DNA of 5,361 nucleotides, taken from NCBI GenBank assembly GCA_964532385.1, contig CAZHHW010000160.1:1-5361 (forward strand), in the 5' to 3' direction. The notes beneath the pieces are model-generated. The model was not told where the DNA came from, did not search any database, and saw nothing but the letters and a program-made list of their open reading frames with translations. The position numbers and the translations under genes were made by a program. This document shows positions 1-5,324 of the stretch, in pieces. The stretch comes from UBA6921 sp964532385 (GTDB taxonomy: Bacteria > Pseudomonadota > Gammaproteobacteria > SG8-11). Each line of letters starts with the position of its first letter. The stretch's first letter is position 1.

Positions 1-53
1 GCGAAGGCGGCCGCACCGTGGGTGCCGGCGTGGTGGCCAAGATCTTTGAGTAA
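1..53 (+). CDS. tuf: Elongation factor Tu, C-terminal end (5' part outside window)
   Basis: Only the last 16 codons and the TAA stop (51-53) are in the window; the first complete codon is at 3-5. They read EGGRTVGAGVVAKIFE, which is the C-terminal beta-barrel end of bacterial EF-Tu (E. coli ends in a similar GGRTVGAGVVAKVLG). EF-Tu is the GTPase that delivers aminoacyl-tRNA to the ribosomal A site in the cytoplasm. In many non-enteric proteobacteria a tuf copy closes the str operon (rpsL-rpsG-fusA-tuf) directly ahead of rpsJ, and the position here fits that. The final Ile-Phe-Glu is a small variation on the more common ending. Whether this is one of two tuf copies cannot be seen. The family call is secure despite the short length, because the motif is nearly invariant. 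Confidence 0.95.
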   Translation, partial: EGGRTVGAGVVAKIFE

Positions 54-62
54 TACCTTGTA

Positions 63-91
63 GGGGCATCCACTTCTGAGTGAGGTGCTCC
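63..91 (+). promoter_or_regulatory. Stem-loop in the tuf-rpsJ gap
   Basis: The left arm GGGGCATCCACT (63-74) pairs with AGTG (79-82) and GGTGCTCC (84-91) around a TCTG loop (75-78). This gives a 12-bp stem with two G-U wobbles and one bulged A (83). It is the only strong structure in the 77-base gap. It is not followed by a T run (TGATATGAATTT follows), so it does not look like a standard intrinsic terminator. It could be an mRNA processing or stabilising element between tuf and rpsJ, a partial terminator or a protein-binding leader structure; the sequence alone does not decide. The folding was done by hand. Confidence 0.55.
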
Positions 92-130
92 TGATATGAA
101 TTTGAAGCAGTGTAAATATGAGCGATAACC

Positions 131-445
131 ATGGCAGCTAATCAAAGAATTCGTATTCGCCTCAAAGCGTTTGACCATCGGCTCATCGATCAGTCGGCGA
201 AAGAAATTGTCGAGACCGCGAAGCGCACGGGGGCGCAAGTGCGTGGCCCGATTCCGTTACCGACCAAAATGGAACGCTTTACAGTGTTGACTTCGCCGCA
301 TGTTGACAAGGATGCGCGTGATCAATACGAAATCCGTACGCATAAACGGTTGATGGACATTGTTGACCCAACTGACAAGACAGTGGATGCATTGATGAAA
401 CTGGATTTGGCCGCAGGCGTCGATGTCCAGATCAAGTTGAGCTGA
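131..445 (+). CDS. rpsJ: 30S ribosomal protein S10 (NusE)
   Basis: S10 is a protein of the 30S head. As NusE it also pairs with NusB on boxA RNA in transcription antitermination. The 104-residue product is one residue longer than E. coli S10 and matches it almost end to end: QRIRIRLKAFDHRLIDQ near the N-terminus, EIVETAKRTGAQVRGPIPLP at about 26-45, SPHVDKDARDQYEIRTH in the middle and TVDALMKLDLAAGVDVQIKL at the end. The long loop segment that penetrates the 30S head is intact. ATG 131 is the only reasonable start, because an in-frame stop (TGA 119-121) lies just upstream with no other start codon between. Unusually for such a highly expressed gene, no good Shine-Dalgarno sequence lies in the 15 bases before it. 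First gene of the S10 operon; 77 bases follow the tuf stop and an 85-base gap precedes rplC. Confidence 0.98.
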   Translation: MAANQRIRIRLKAFDHRLIDQSAKEIVETAKRTGAQVRGPIPLPTKMERFTVLTSPHVDKDARDQYEIRTHKRLMDIVDPTDKTVDALMKLDLAAGVDVQIKLS

Positions 446-461
446 CCGCAAAGCGAGCGGT

Positions 462-477
462 ATCGGTAGATCGGTAG
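462..477 (+). repeat. Two tandem copies of ATCGGTAG in the rpsJ-rplC gap
   Basis: The octamer ATCGGTAG occurs at 462-469 and again at 470-477. Just before it a small hairpin is possible (ACCGC 445-449 with GCGGT 457-461). The gap between rpsJ and rplC (446-530) contains no gene and no convincing promoter or terminator. The repeat is short and may be chance or a slippage duplication. Confidence 0.35.
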
Positions 478-518
478 TAAGCAGAATAGATACGGTGAAG
501 TGCGCTTCCCGGTGAGTT

Positions 519-524
519 GAGGAG
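519..524 (+). promoter_or_regulatory. Ribosome binding site that decides the rplC start
   Basis: GAGGAG at 519-524 is a strong Shine-Dalgarno sequence. Three in-frame ATGs follow at 525, 531 and 537. The spacings are 0, 6 and 12 bases, so only ATG 531 is well placed. This also gives a protein starting MAMGLIG, which matches the MTIGVVG-type N-terminus known for L3 of other gammaproteobacteria. Confidence 0.75.
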
Positions 525-530
525 ATGGCA

Positions 531-1175
531 ATGGCGATGGGTTTAATCGGGAAGAAACGCGGCATGACCCGGGTCTTTACCGCTGATGGTGAATCGATTC
601 CGGTTACGGTGATCGTCGTTGAGCCGAACATTGTGACGCAAGTGAAAAGCGTGGAGCAGGATGGTTACCGCGCGCTGCAAGTCGCAACGGGTTCGCGTCG
701 GCCAGGCCGTGTGACCAAAGCTTTGGCGGGGCAATACGCCAAGGCCAATGTCGCGCCGGGGCGCAAATTGCGTGAATTCCGCGTTGGTGAAAAAGAACTC
801 GCGGATACGGGTATTGCGGCGGCCTTCAAGGTGGATTTGTTTAAAGAAGGCCAGTTGGTGGACATCACGGGTGTGTCGATGGGTAAGGGTTTTGCGGGCA
901 CCATCAAGCGCCACCACTTCACCATGGGCGATGCCACGCACGGTAACTCGCGTGCGCATCGTGCCCCCGGTTCGATCGGTCAGCGCCAAACTCCGGGCCG
1001 CGTATTCAAAGGTAAAAAAATGGCGGGCCATTTAGGCAACAAGCGCCGTACGGCGCAGAACCTTGTGGTTGTGCGCGTCGATGTCGAGCGCAACGTGCTG
1101 TTGGTCAAAGGTGCGGTGCCCGGTTCGAAGGGTGGTGATGTTATCGTGCGGCCGGCTGCGAAATCCGGCGCCTGA
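531..1175 (+). CDS. rplC: 50S ribosomal protein L3
   Basis: L3 is an early-assembling 50S protein whose long central loop reaches towards the peptidyl-transferase centre. The 214-residue product (E. coli 209) starts MAMGLIGKKRGMTRVF and carries the family core: KGKGFAGTIKRHHF at about 117-130, DATHGNS at 134-140 and PGSIGQRQTPGRVFKGKKM at about 147-165. The second Gln of GQRQTPG (about residue 153) corresponds to E. coli Gln150, the residue N5-methylated by PrmB, so that modification site is kept. The C-terminus VRVDVERNVLLVKGAVPG is standard. I chose ATG 531 over ATG 525 because GAGGAG directly abuts 525. Its TGA stop (1173-1175) overlaps the Shine-Dalgarno sequence of rplD, which suggests coupled translation. 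Confidence 0.97.
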   Translation: MAMGLIGKKRGMTRVFTADGESIPVTVIVVEPNIVTQVKSVEQDGYRALQVATGSRRPGRVTKALAGQYAKANVAPGRKLREFRVGEKELADTGIAAAFKVDLFKEGQLVDITGVSMGKGFAGTIKRHHFTMGDATHGNSRAHRAPGSIGQRQTPGRVFKGKKMAGHLGNKRRTAQNLVVVRVDVERNVLLVKGAVPGSKGGDVIVRPAAKSGA

Positions 1176-1185
1176 GGAATTGAAT

Positions 1186-1803
1186 ATGGAACTGCAAATA
1201 ACAAATGGCGGCGGCAAGGCCGGCAAAAATATCACAGTCTCGGACGAAGCGTTTGCGCGTGAGTATAACGAGCCGCTCATCCATCAAGTGGTAACCGCCT
1301 ATCTTGCGGCCGGACGTTCCGGCACGCATGCGCAAAAAACGCGTTCGCAAGTGCGCGGTGGTGGTCGCAAGCCTTATGCCCAAAAAGGCACGGGACAAGC
1401 GCGCGCCGGGACGATTCGCTCGCCGTTGTGGCGTGGCGGCGGAAAGATCTTTGCCGCTGTGACACAAGACTATTCGCAGAAAGTAAACAAGAAAATGTAT
1501 CGCGCGGCACTCAGTTCCATCATCTCGGAACTCGTACGTCAAGGTCGCCTGATCGTGGTTGAAGATCTGTCACTGTCCGCTCCCAAGACCAAAGAGCTGG
1601 CCGCGAAGATGTCTGCGATGGGTCTGGTGGATGCATTGCTGGTGACTGAGCAGACGGACATCAACCTGATGTTGGCCTCGCGCAATATCCATCGCATCAA
1701 CGCATGCGCGGTCAGTGAGATTAACCCGGTCAGCTTGATTAAGCAGGATAAGGTATTGATCACTCCGGGCGCGGTTAAAAAGCTTCAGGAGATGTTGGCA
1801 TGA
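1186..1803 (+). CDS. rplD: 50S ribosomal protein L4
   Basis: L4 binds 23S rRNA, and its extended loop forms part of the exit-tunnel constriction. In E. coli it is also the autogenous repressor of the S10 operon. The 205-residue product (E. coli 201) begins MELQIT. ATG 1186 is preceded by GAGGA (1174-1178) at 7 bases, so a longer reading frame opening upstream inside rplC is not the real start. The glycine-rich tunnel loop lies at about 58-86 and contains KPYAQKGTGQARAG. Lys67 matches E. coli Lys63, a known macrolide-resistance site, and is unchanged. Compared with E. coli WRQKGTGRAR, two loop arginines are replaced by Ala65 and Gln71. The SQKVNKKMYRAAL block at 97-109 and the PVSLIKQDKVLITPGAVKKLQEMLA end are typical. 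The N-terminal region has about four extra residues (GGGKAGKN). The stop overlaps the rplW start. Confidence 0.97.
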   Translation: MELQITNGGGKAGKNITVSDEAFAREYNEPLIHQVVTAYLAAGRSGTHAQKTRSQVRGGGRKPYAQKGTGQARAGTIRSPLWRGGGKIFAAVTQDYSQKVNKKMYRAALSSIISELVRQGRLIVVEDLSLSAPKTKELAAKMSAMGLVDALLVTEQTDINLMLASRNIHRINACAVSEINPVSLIKQDKVLITPGAVKKLQEMLA

Positions 1804-2102
1804 CTACGCATCTGACCCATTTAGAAAATGTATTGCTCGCGCCGCATGTCACCGAGAAGGCCACGCGCCTGGCTGACAAGCACAAGACGTATGTATTCAA
1901 AGTGCAAAAAGAAGCTGACAAGGCGACGATCAAGCGCGCGGCTGAAGCCATGTTCAGCGTAAAAGTGAATAGCGTGCGCGTCGTAAATGTAAAAGGAAAA
2001 ATGAAGCGCGCAGGTGGCCGTCCCGGTGGTCGCTCAAGCTGGAAAAAAGCTTATGTCACGTTGATGGAAGGTTTCGACATCAACTTCATGGGTAAAGAGT
2101 AA
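1800..2102 (+). CDS. rplW: 50S ribosomal protein L23
   Basis: L23 sits at the mouth of the peptide exit tunnel and is the docking site for trigger factor and the signal recognition particle. The 100-residue product equals the usual length. APHVTEKAT at about 14-22 holds Glu19, equivalent to E. coli Glu18, which is known to contact trigger factor and SRP. The loop VKGKMKRAGGRPGGRSSWKKAYVTL (about 64-88) is the family's conserved rRNA- and tunnel-facing region. ATG 1800 overlaps the rplD TGA (ATGA), with AGGAG at 1787-1791 eight bases upstream, so translation is both coupled and independently primed. A 37-base gap precedes rplB. Confidence 0.97.
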   Translation: MTTHLTHLENVLLAPHVTEKATRLADKHKTYVFKVQKEADKATIKRAAEAMFSVKVNSVRVVNVKGKMKRAGGRPGGRSSWKKAYVTLMEGFDINFMGKE

Positions 2103-2139
2103 GCGCGAATTTAGATCGCAAGTTTGAAGGAATAAGCCA

Positions 2140-2964
2140 ATGCCGTTGCTTAAAGTAAAACCCACCTCACCTGGCCGCCGCGCGGTCGTAAAAGTGGTGC
2201 CCGTGGGGTTGCACAAAGGTGCGCCGTATGCGCCGCTGCTGGAGAAAAAGAACAAGACCGGCGGCCGCAATAACAATGGGCGTATCACGACTCGACATGT
2301 CGGTGGCGGTCACAAGCAGCATTACCGTGTCATCGACATGAAGCGCGACAAGGATGGTATTCCTGCTCATGTTGAGCGGTTGGAATACGATCCCAATCGC
2401 AGCGCGCATATTGCATTGGTGCTGTACGCGGATGGCGAACGCCGCTACATGATTGCTGCCAAGGGCATGCAACCCGGAACCGAAATAATTTCCGGGCCGG
2501 AAGCGCAGATCAAGCCGGGGAATTGTTTGCAGGTGCGCAATATTCCTGTCGGTACGACGGTTCACTGTGTTGAGCTTAAGCCAGGTAAAGGCGCGCAATT
2601 GGGACGCAGCGCGGGAGCGGGTGTACAGCTGATTGCGAAAGAAGGCGATTACGCGACTATTCGTATGCGCTCGGGTGAAATGCGTAAAGTCCATCTAGAG
2701 TGCAAAGCGACCATAGGTGAGGTCGGCAACGAAGAACACAATTTGCGCTCGCTGGGTAAAGCCGGCGCCTCACGCTGGCGAGGCATCCGGCCGACGGTAC
2801 GCGGCACCGCGATGAATCCAGTGGATCATCCGCACGGCGGTGGTGAAGGCCGCACCAAGGGTGGACGGCATCCGGTATCGCCTTGGGGTGTTCCGACCAA
2901 GGGTTACAAGACGCGTGCGAACAAGCGCACTAATCACATGATCGTGCGTGATCGTCGCAAGTAA
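2140..2964 (+). CDS. rplB: 50S ribosomal protein L2
   Basis: L2 is a primary 23S rRNA-binding protein needed for subunit association and peptidyl-transferase activity. The 274-residue product (E. coli 273) shows the basic N-terminal extension with GGRNNNGRITTRHVGGGHKQ at about 41-60, then the OB-fold and SH3-like core with LEYDPNRSAHIALVLYADGERRY at 81-103, then RGTAMNPVDHPHGGGEGRTK at about 221-240. His230 corresponds to E. coli His229, implicated in peptidyl transfer. The C-terminal tail GGRHPVSPWGVPTKGYKTRANKR is nearer the Pseudomonas/Xanthomonas type than the E. coli one. It ends NHMIVRDRRK, where the Asp among the final arginines is slightly unusual. AAGGA (2127-2131) lies 8 bases before the ATG. 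The TAA stop is followed directly by an in-frame TAG (2965-2967), a double stop. Confidence 0.98.
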   Translation: MPLLKVKPTSPGRRAVVKVVPVGLHKGAPYAPLLEKKNKTGGRNNNGRITTRHVGGGHKQHYRVIDMKRDKDGIPAHVERLEYDPNRSAHIALVLYADGERRYMIAAKGMQPGTEIISGPEAQIKPGNCLQVRNIPVGTTVHCVELKPGKGAQLGRSAGAGVQLIAKEGDYATIRMRSGEMRKVHLECKATIGEVGNEEHNLRSLGKAGASRWRGIRPTVRGTAMNPVDHPHGGGEGRTKGGRHPVSPWGVPTKGYKTRANKRTNHMIVRDRRK

Positions 2965-2986
2965 TAGCTTAAAGAGGATTTGATCC

Positions 2987-3265
2987 GTGGCACGTTCAAT
3001 TAAGAAAGGTCCGTTCGTCGATTTGCATCTTGCGAAAAAAGTGCAGCAGGCGATTGATACCAGTAGCAAGAAGCCGATCAAGACTTGGTCGCGGCGTTCC
3101 ATGGTCATTCCTGAGATGGTTGGAATGACAATCGCCATACATAACGGCAAGCAACACGTGCCGGTATTTGTTACGGAAAATATGGTGGGTTACAAACTCG
3201 GTGAATTTTCCCCGACACGTACCTTCCGTGGACACAGTGGCGATAAAAAAGTAGCCAAGGCTTAA
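2987..3265 (+). CDS. rpsS: 30S ribosomal protein S19 (GTG start)
   Basis: S19 lies in the 30S head beside S13 and contacts the A-site finger of the large subunit. The 92-residue product matches the family length and sequence throughout: RSIKKGPFVDLHLAKKV at 3-19, KPIKTWSRRSMVIPEMVGMTIAIHNG at about 29-54, and HVPVFVTENMVGYKLGEFSPTRTFRGH in the C-terminal half. The start is GTG at 2987, supported by AGAGGA (2973-2978) with 8-base spacing and by the fact that the conserved N-terminus begins right there. The spacing to rplB is 22 bases and to rplV 36 bases. Confidence 0.97.
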   Translation: MARSIKKGPFVDLHLAKKVQQAIDTSSKKPIKTWSRRSMVIPEMVGMTIAIHNGKQHVPVFVTENMVGYKLGEFSPTRTFRGHSGDKKVAKA

Positions 3266-3301
3266 GTCACGACAAGAAGTTCAAAGTAAGAGGCAGCAAC
3301 G

Positions 3302-3634
3302 ATGGAAGCAGCGGCGAAATTGAAGTTTTGTCGGATCTCCGCCCAAAAGGCGCGGCTGGTTGCGGATCAAGTGCGCGGCCTGCCGGTGGAGCGTGCATTA
3401 AACATATTGCGCTTCAGCACTAAAAAAGCGGCGCATTTGGTCATAAAAGTTCTGGAATCCGCGATTGCGAATGCAGAGCATAACGAAGGCGCGGATGTTG
3501 ACGAACTGAAAGTCAAAACCATTTGCGTCGATGAGGGCCCAAGCTACAAGCGGATGATGCCGCGAGCGAAGGGACGTGGTAATCGGATTCTTAAGCGCAC
3601 CAGCCACATTACCGTGGCGGTGGCAGACAAGTAA
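3302..3634 (+). CDS. rplV: 50S ribosomal protein L22
   Basis: L22 binds 23S rRNA early in assembly, and its extended beta-hairpin lines the exit tunnel opposite L4. The 110-residue product has exactly the E. coli length. Conserved blocks are SAQKARLVADQVRG (13-26), KKAAHLVIKVLESAIANAEHN (41-61), and the hairpin DEGPSYKRMMPRAKGRGNRILKRTSHITV (77-105). Lys83-Arg84 of the hairpin tip, whose deletion with residue 82 gives macrolide resistance in E. coli, are present; residue 82 is Tyr instead of Met. AAGAGG (3288-3293) precedes ATG 3302 by 8 bases. A 13-base gap separates it from rpsC. Confidence 0.97.
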   Translation: MEAAAKLKFCRISAQKARLVADQVRGLPVERALNILRFSTKKAAHLVIKVLESAIANAEHNEGADVDELKVKTICVDEGPSYKRMMPRAKGRGNRILKRTSHITVAVADK

Positions 3635-3647
3635 GAGCGAGGCAGTA

Positions 3648-4325
3648 ATGGGCCATAAAGTTCACCCTACCGGTTTCCGGCTTGGCATTATCAAAGACTG
3701 GACGTCGACGTGGTATGCCGATTCCAAGAATTTTCCGGAATTTCTAAACGCGGATTTAAAAGTGCGCGCGTTTATCAAGGAAAAACTCAAGCAGGCCTCC
3801 GTCAGCCGTGTGCAAATCGAGCGCCCGGCGCGTAATGCGCGCATCACCATACATACGGCGCGTCCCGGTATCGTGATCGGCAAGAAAGGCGAGGATGTGG
3901 AATCGCTGCGTCAGCAAGTCTCCAAGATGATGGGTGTGCCGGTGCATATCAATATCGAGGAAGTGCGCAAACCCGAGCTGGACGCTTACTTGGTCGCGGA
4001 GAGCGTTGCGCAACAGTTGGAACGCCGTATCATGTTCCGCCGCGCAATGAAACGCGCTGTGACCAATGCCATGCGCTTGGGTGCGAAAGGCGTGAAAATT
4101 TGCGTGGCCGGGCGTTTGAACGGTTCTGAAATTGCGCGCACCGAATGGTATCGCGAAGGCCGTGTTCCGCTGCATACACTGCGCGCGGACATTGATTATG
4201 GCTTCGCTGAAGCGAATACGACCTATGGAATTATTGGCGTGAAGTTGTGGATCTTTAAAGGCGAGGTATTCGATACCAAGCCGCAAGATGTGAATACCAC
4301 GGCCGAAAAAGCCGCAACGAACTAA
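3648..4325 (+). CDS. rpsC: 30S ribosomal protein S3
   Basis: S3 forms part of the mRNA entry channel on the 30S head and contributes to unwinding structured mRNA. The 225-residue product starts MGHKVHPTGFRLGI, the invariant family N-terminus, which fixes ATG 3648 rather than an upstream in-frame ATG inside rplV; GAGG (3639-3642) lies 5 bases ahead. A type-II KH domain spans roughly 39-107 with the GKKG motif at 78-81. The C-terminal domain carries RRAMKRAV, with Arg131, Arg132 and Lys135 aligning with the E. coli residues linked to helicase activity, followed by GRLNGSEIARTEWYREGRVPLHTLRADIDYG. The variable C-terminal tail after FKGEVF is short, so the protein is slightly smaller than E. coli S3 (233). 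An 18-base gap precedes rplP. Confidence 0.98.
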   Translation: MGHKVHPTGFRLGIIKDWTSTWYADSKNFPEFLNADLKVRAFIKEKLKQASVSRVQIERPARNARITIHTARPGIVIGKKGEDVESLRQQVSKMMGVPVHINIEEVRKPELDAYLVAESVAQQLERRIMFRRAMKRAVTNAMRLGAKGVKICVAGRLNGSEIARTEWYREGRVPLHTLRADIDYGFAEANTTYGIIGVKLWIFKGEVFDTKPQDVNTTAEKAATN

Positions 4326-4343
4326 CCGTTAAAAGGCATTACC

Positions 4344-4757
4344 ATGCTGCAGCCCAAGCGCACTAAATTTCGTAAACAGATGAAAGGCCGTAACCGCGGT
4401 TTTGCAACCGCGGGTAACCAGGTCAGTTTTGGTGATTACGGTCTTAAAGCCACCACGCGTGGTCAGCTCACCCAGCGCCAGTTGGAAGCCGCGCGACGGG
4501 CCATGAGCCGGCATATCAAGCGTGGCGGAAAAATCTATATTCGCGTATTTCCTGACAAGCCGATCAGCAGAAAGCCGCTGGAAGTACGTATGGGTAGTGG
4601 TAAGGGTAATGTCGAGTACTGGGTTGCGCCAATTAAGCCCGGTTTTGTGCTTTATGAAATGGACGGCGTCACCGAAGAAACCGCGCGTGAAGCTTTCCGT
4701 TTGGCGGCGGCAAAACTGCCGTTTCGAACCACCTTTGTAACGCGAACGGTGATGTGA
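4344..4757 (+). CDS. rplP: 50S ribosomal protein L16
   Basis: L16 is a late-assembling 50S protein next to the A- and P-site tRNA elbows and the peptidyl-transferase centre. The 137-residue product is one residue longer than E. coli L16, with the extra residue near position 23 (GFATAGNQVSFG). Diagnostic blocks are MLQPKRTKFRKQMKGRNRG (1-19), QLEAARRAMSRHIKRGGKIYIRVFPDKP (46-73) and GKGNVEYWVAPIKPG (86-100). Arg82 aligns with E. coli Arg81, the substrate of the oxygenase YcfD/RoxA, so the hydroxylation site is conserved. AAGG (4333-4336) sits 7 bases before the ATG. The TGA stop shares one base with the rpmC ATG (TGATG), which implies translational coupling. Confidence 0.98.
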   Translation: MLQPKRTKFRKQMKGRNRGFATAGNQVSFGDYGLKATTRGQLTQRQLEAARRAMSRHIKRGGKIYIRVFPDKPISRKPLEVRMGSGKGNVEYWVAPIKPGFVLYEMDGVTEETAREAFRLAAAKLPFRTTFVTRTVM

Positions 4758-4960
4758 TGAACGCGCAAGAATTACGAGCTAAAAAGCCGGCGGATCTGAG
4801 TACGGACCTGACTGCGCTACTGAAAGAACAGTTTAATTTACGTATGCAGAAGGCAACCGGCCAGTTGAGCAAGACGAGTCAGTTGAAAGCCGTGCGCCGC
4901 GATATTGCGCGGGTCAAAATGGTGTTAAACGAGAAGCAAACTGCAGGTAGTGGATCATGA
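4757..4960 (+). CDS. rpmC: 50S ribosomal protein L29
   Basis: L29 is a small two-helix protein at the exit-tunnel rim next to L23. The 67-residue product (E. coli 63) begins MNAQELRAKKPADL, like the family's MKAKELR. The core LLKEQFNLRMQKATGQL at about 21-37 and VRRDIARVKMVLNEK at about 46-60 are diagnostic. I chose ATG 4757 over the in-frame GTG at 4754: it matches the family N-terminus and forms the TGATG junction with rplP. No strong ribosome binding site is seen (only GGTGA at 4748-4752), so initiation probably depends on ribosomes finishing rplP. Its stop overlaps the rpsQ start as ATGA. Confidence 0.95.
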   Translation: MNAQELRAKKPADLSTDLTALLKEQFNLRMQKATGQLSKTSQLKAVRRDIARVKMVLNEKQTAGSGS

Positions 4961-5223
4961 CGGAACAAGAAAAAACAGCACGTACCATGAGCGGACGCGT
5001 GGTCAGCGACAAGATGGATAAAACCATTACGGTCTTGATTGAACGCCGTGTACCACATCCCGTTTATGGTAAATATGTGCGCCGCAGTACCAAGATCCAC
5101 GCGCATGATCAGAACAATGAGTGTAAAGAAGGCGATACGGTCGTGATTGAGCCGTGTCGGCCACTGGCTAAAACAAAGTCCTGGCGCTTGGTCAAGATTT
5201 TGGAGAAAGCCAAAGAGCAGTAG
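4957..5223 (+). CDS. rpsQ: 30S ribosomal protein S17
   Basis: S17 is an OB-fold protein that binds 16S rRNA early in 30S body assembly. The 88-residue product (E. coli 84) has the family motifs GRVVSDKMDKTITVLIERR (13-31), HPVYGKYVRRSTKIHAHD (34-51), NNECKEGDTVVIEPCRPLAKTKSW (53-76) and RLVKILEK (77-84). The extra length is mainly at the N-terminus (MTEQEKTARTM). The start overlaps the rpmC stop (ATGA at 4957-4960), with a modest AGGT (4945-4948) upstream. This is the last gene of the S10 operon in the classical arrangement; the 101-base gap after its TAG stop is the longest in the window and carries the putative spc promoter. Confidence 0.97.
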   Translation: MTEQEKTARTMSGRVVSDKMDKTITVLIERRVPHPVYGKYVRRSTKIHAHDQNNECKEGDTVVIEPCRPLAKTKSWRLVKILEKAKEQ

Positions 5224-5237
5224 CAGAATCGCTGGTG

Positions 5238-5264
5238 CTTTCACGAAACTATTCATGGTATGAT
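5238..5264 (+). promoter_or_regulatory. Putative spc-operon promoter with extended -10
   Basis: The gap between rpsQ and rplN contains TATGAT (5259-5264), five of six matches to the sigma-70 -10 consensus TATAAT. It is preceded by TG at 5256-5257 with one base between, a perfect extended -10. The -35 is weak: CTTTCA (5238-5243) at 15 bases spacing matches three of six bases, and the 17-base position (TGCTTT) is worse. The discriminator is GC-rich (TCGCCCCC), the kind found at ribosomal promoters repressed by ppGpp/DksA. A promoter at this place is expected because rplN heads the spc operon in E. coli. No transcript data are available here. Confidence 0.6.
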
Positions 5265-5277
5265 TCGCCCCCTTTTT

Positions 5278-5310
5278 TGAGGGTCGGATCGGAGTGCTAT
5301 TCGGCCTTTG
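5278..5310 (+). promoter_or_regulatory. Stem-loop in the rplN leader
   Basis: GGTCGGAT (5282-5289) pairs fully with ATTCGGCC (5299-5306) around a 9-base loop, and the stem can extend outward to 5278/5310 through A-U and G-U pairs. TTTGTT follows (5307-5312), partly as a weak T-rich tail. It lies downstream of the putative promoter and ends two bases before the rplN Shine-Dalgarno sequence GGAG (5313-5316). It could be a leader structure affecting rplN translation, or a weak terminator/attenuator for transcripts coming from rpsQ. Several pairs are G-U, so its stability is uncertain. Confidence 0.4.
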
Positions 5311-5324
5311 TTGGAGATGCGTAA

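Noticed and set aside
92..130. A sigma-70 promoter just before rpsJ, using TATGAA (95-100) as -10
   Set aside because: No acceptable -35 lies 16-18 bases upstream; that stretch falls inside the 63-91 stem, and the -10 match is only moderate.
1063..1185. Upstream in-frame extension of rplD into rplC
   Set aside because: The extra residues are out-of-frame rplC sequence; the family N-terminus MEL and the GAGGA site place the start at 1186.
3576..3647. Upstream in-frame extension of rpsC into rplV
   Set aside because: S3 begins MGHKVHP across bacteria, which sets the start at 3648; the extension overlaps the coding end of rplV.
3756..4286. A 176-codon open frame on the - strand opposite rpsC, and similar long - strand frames opposite rplC, rplD and rplB
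   Set aside because: They lie fully inside strongly conserved + strand ribosomal genes, resemble no family I recognise, and are the usual shadow frames of codon-biased genes.
5270..5283. CCCT...AGGG around the T tract as a terminator of the S10 operon
   Set aside because: The stem is only 4 bp, and its T run is in the loop and not after the stem, so it does not form a standard intrinsic terminator.
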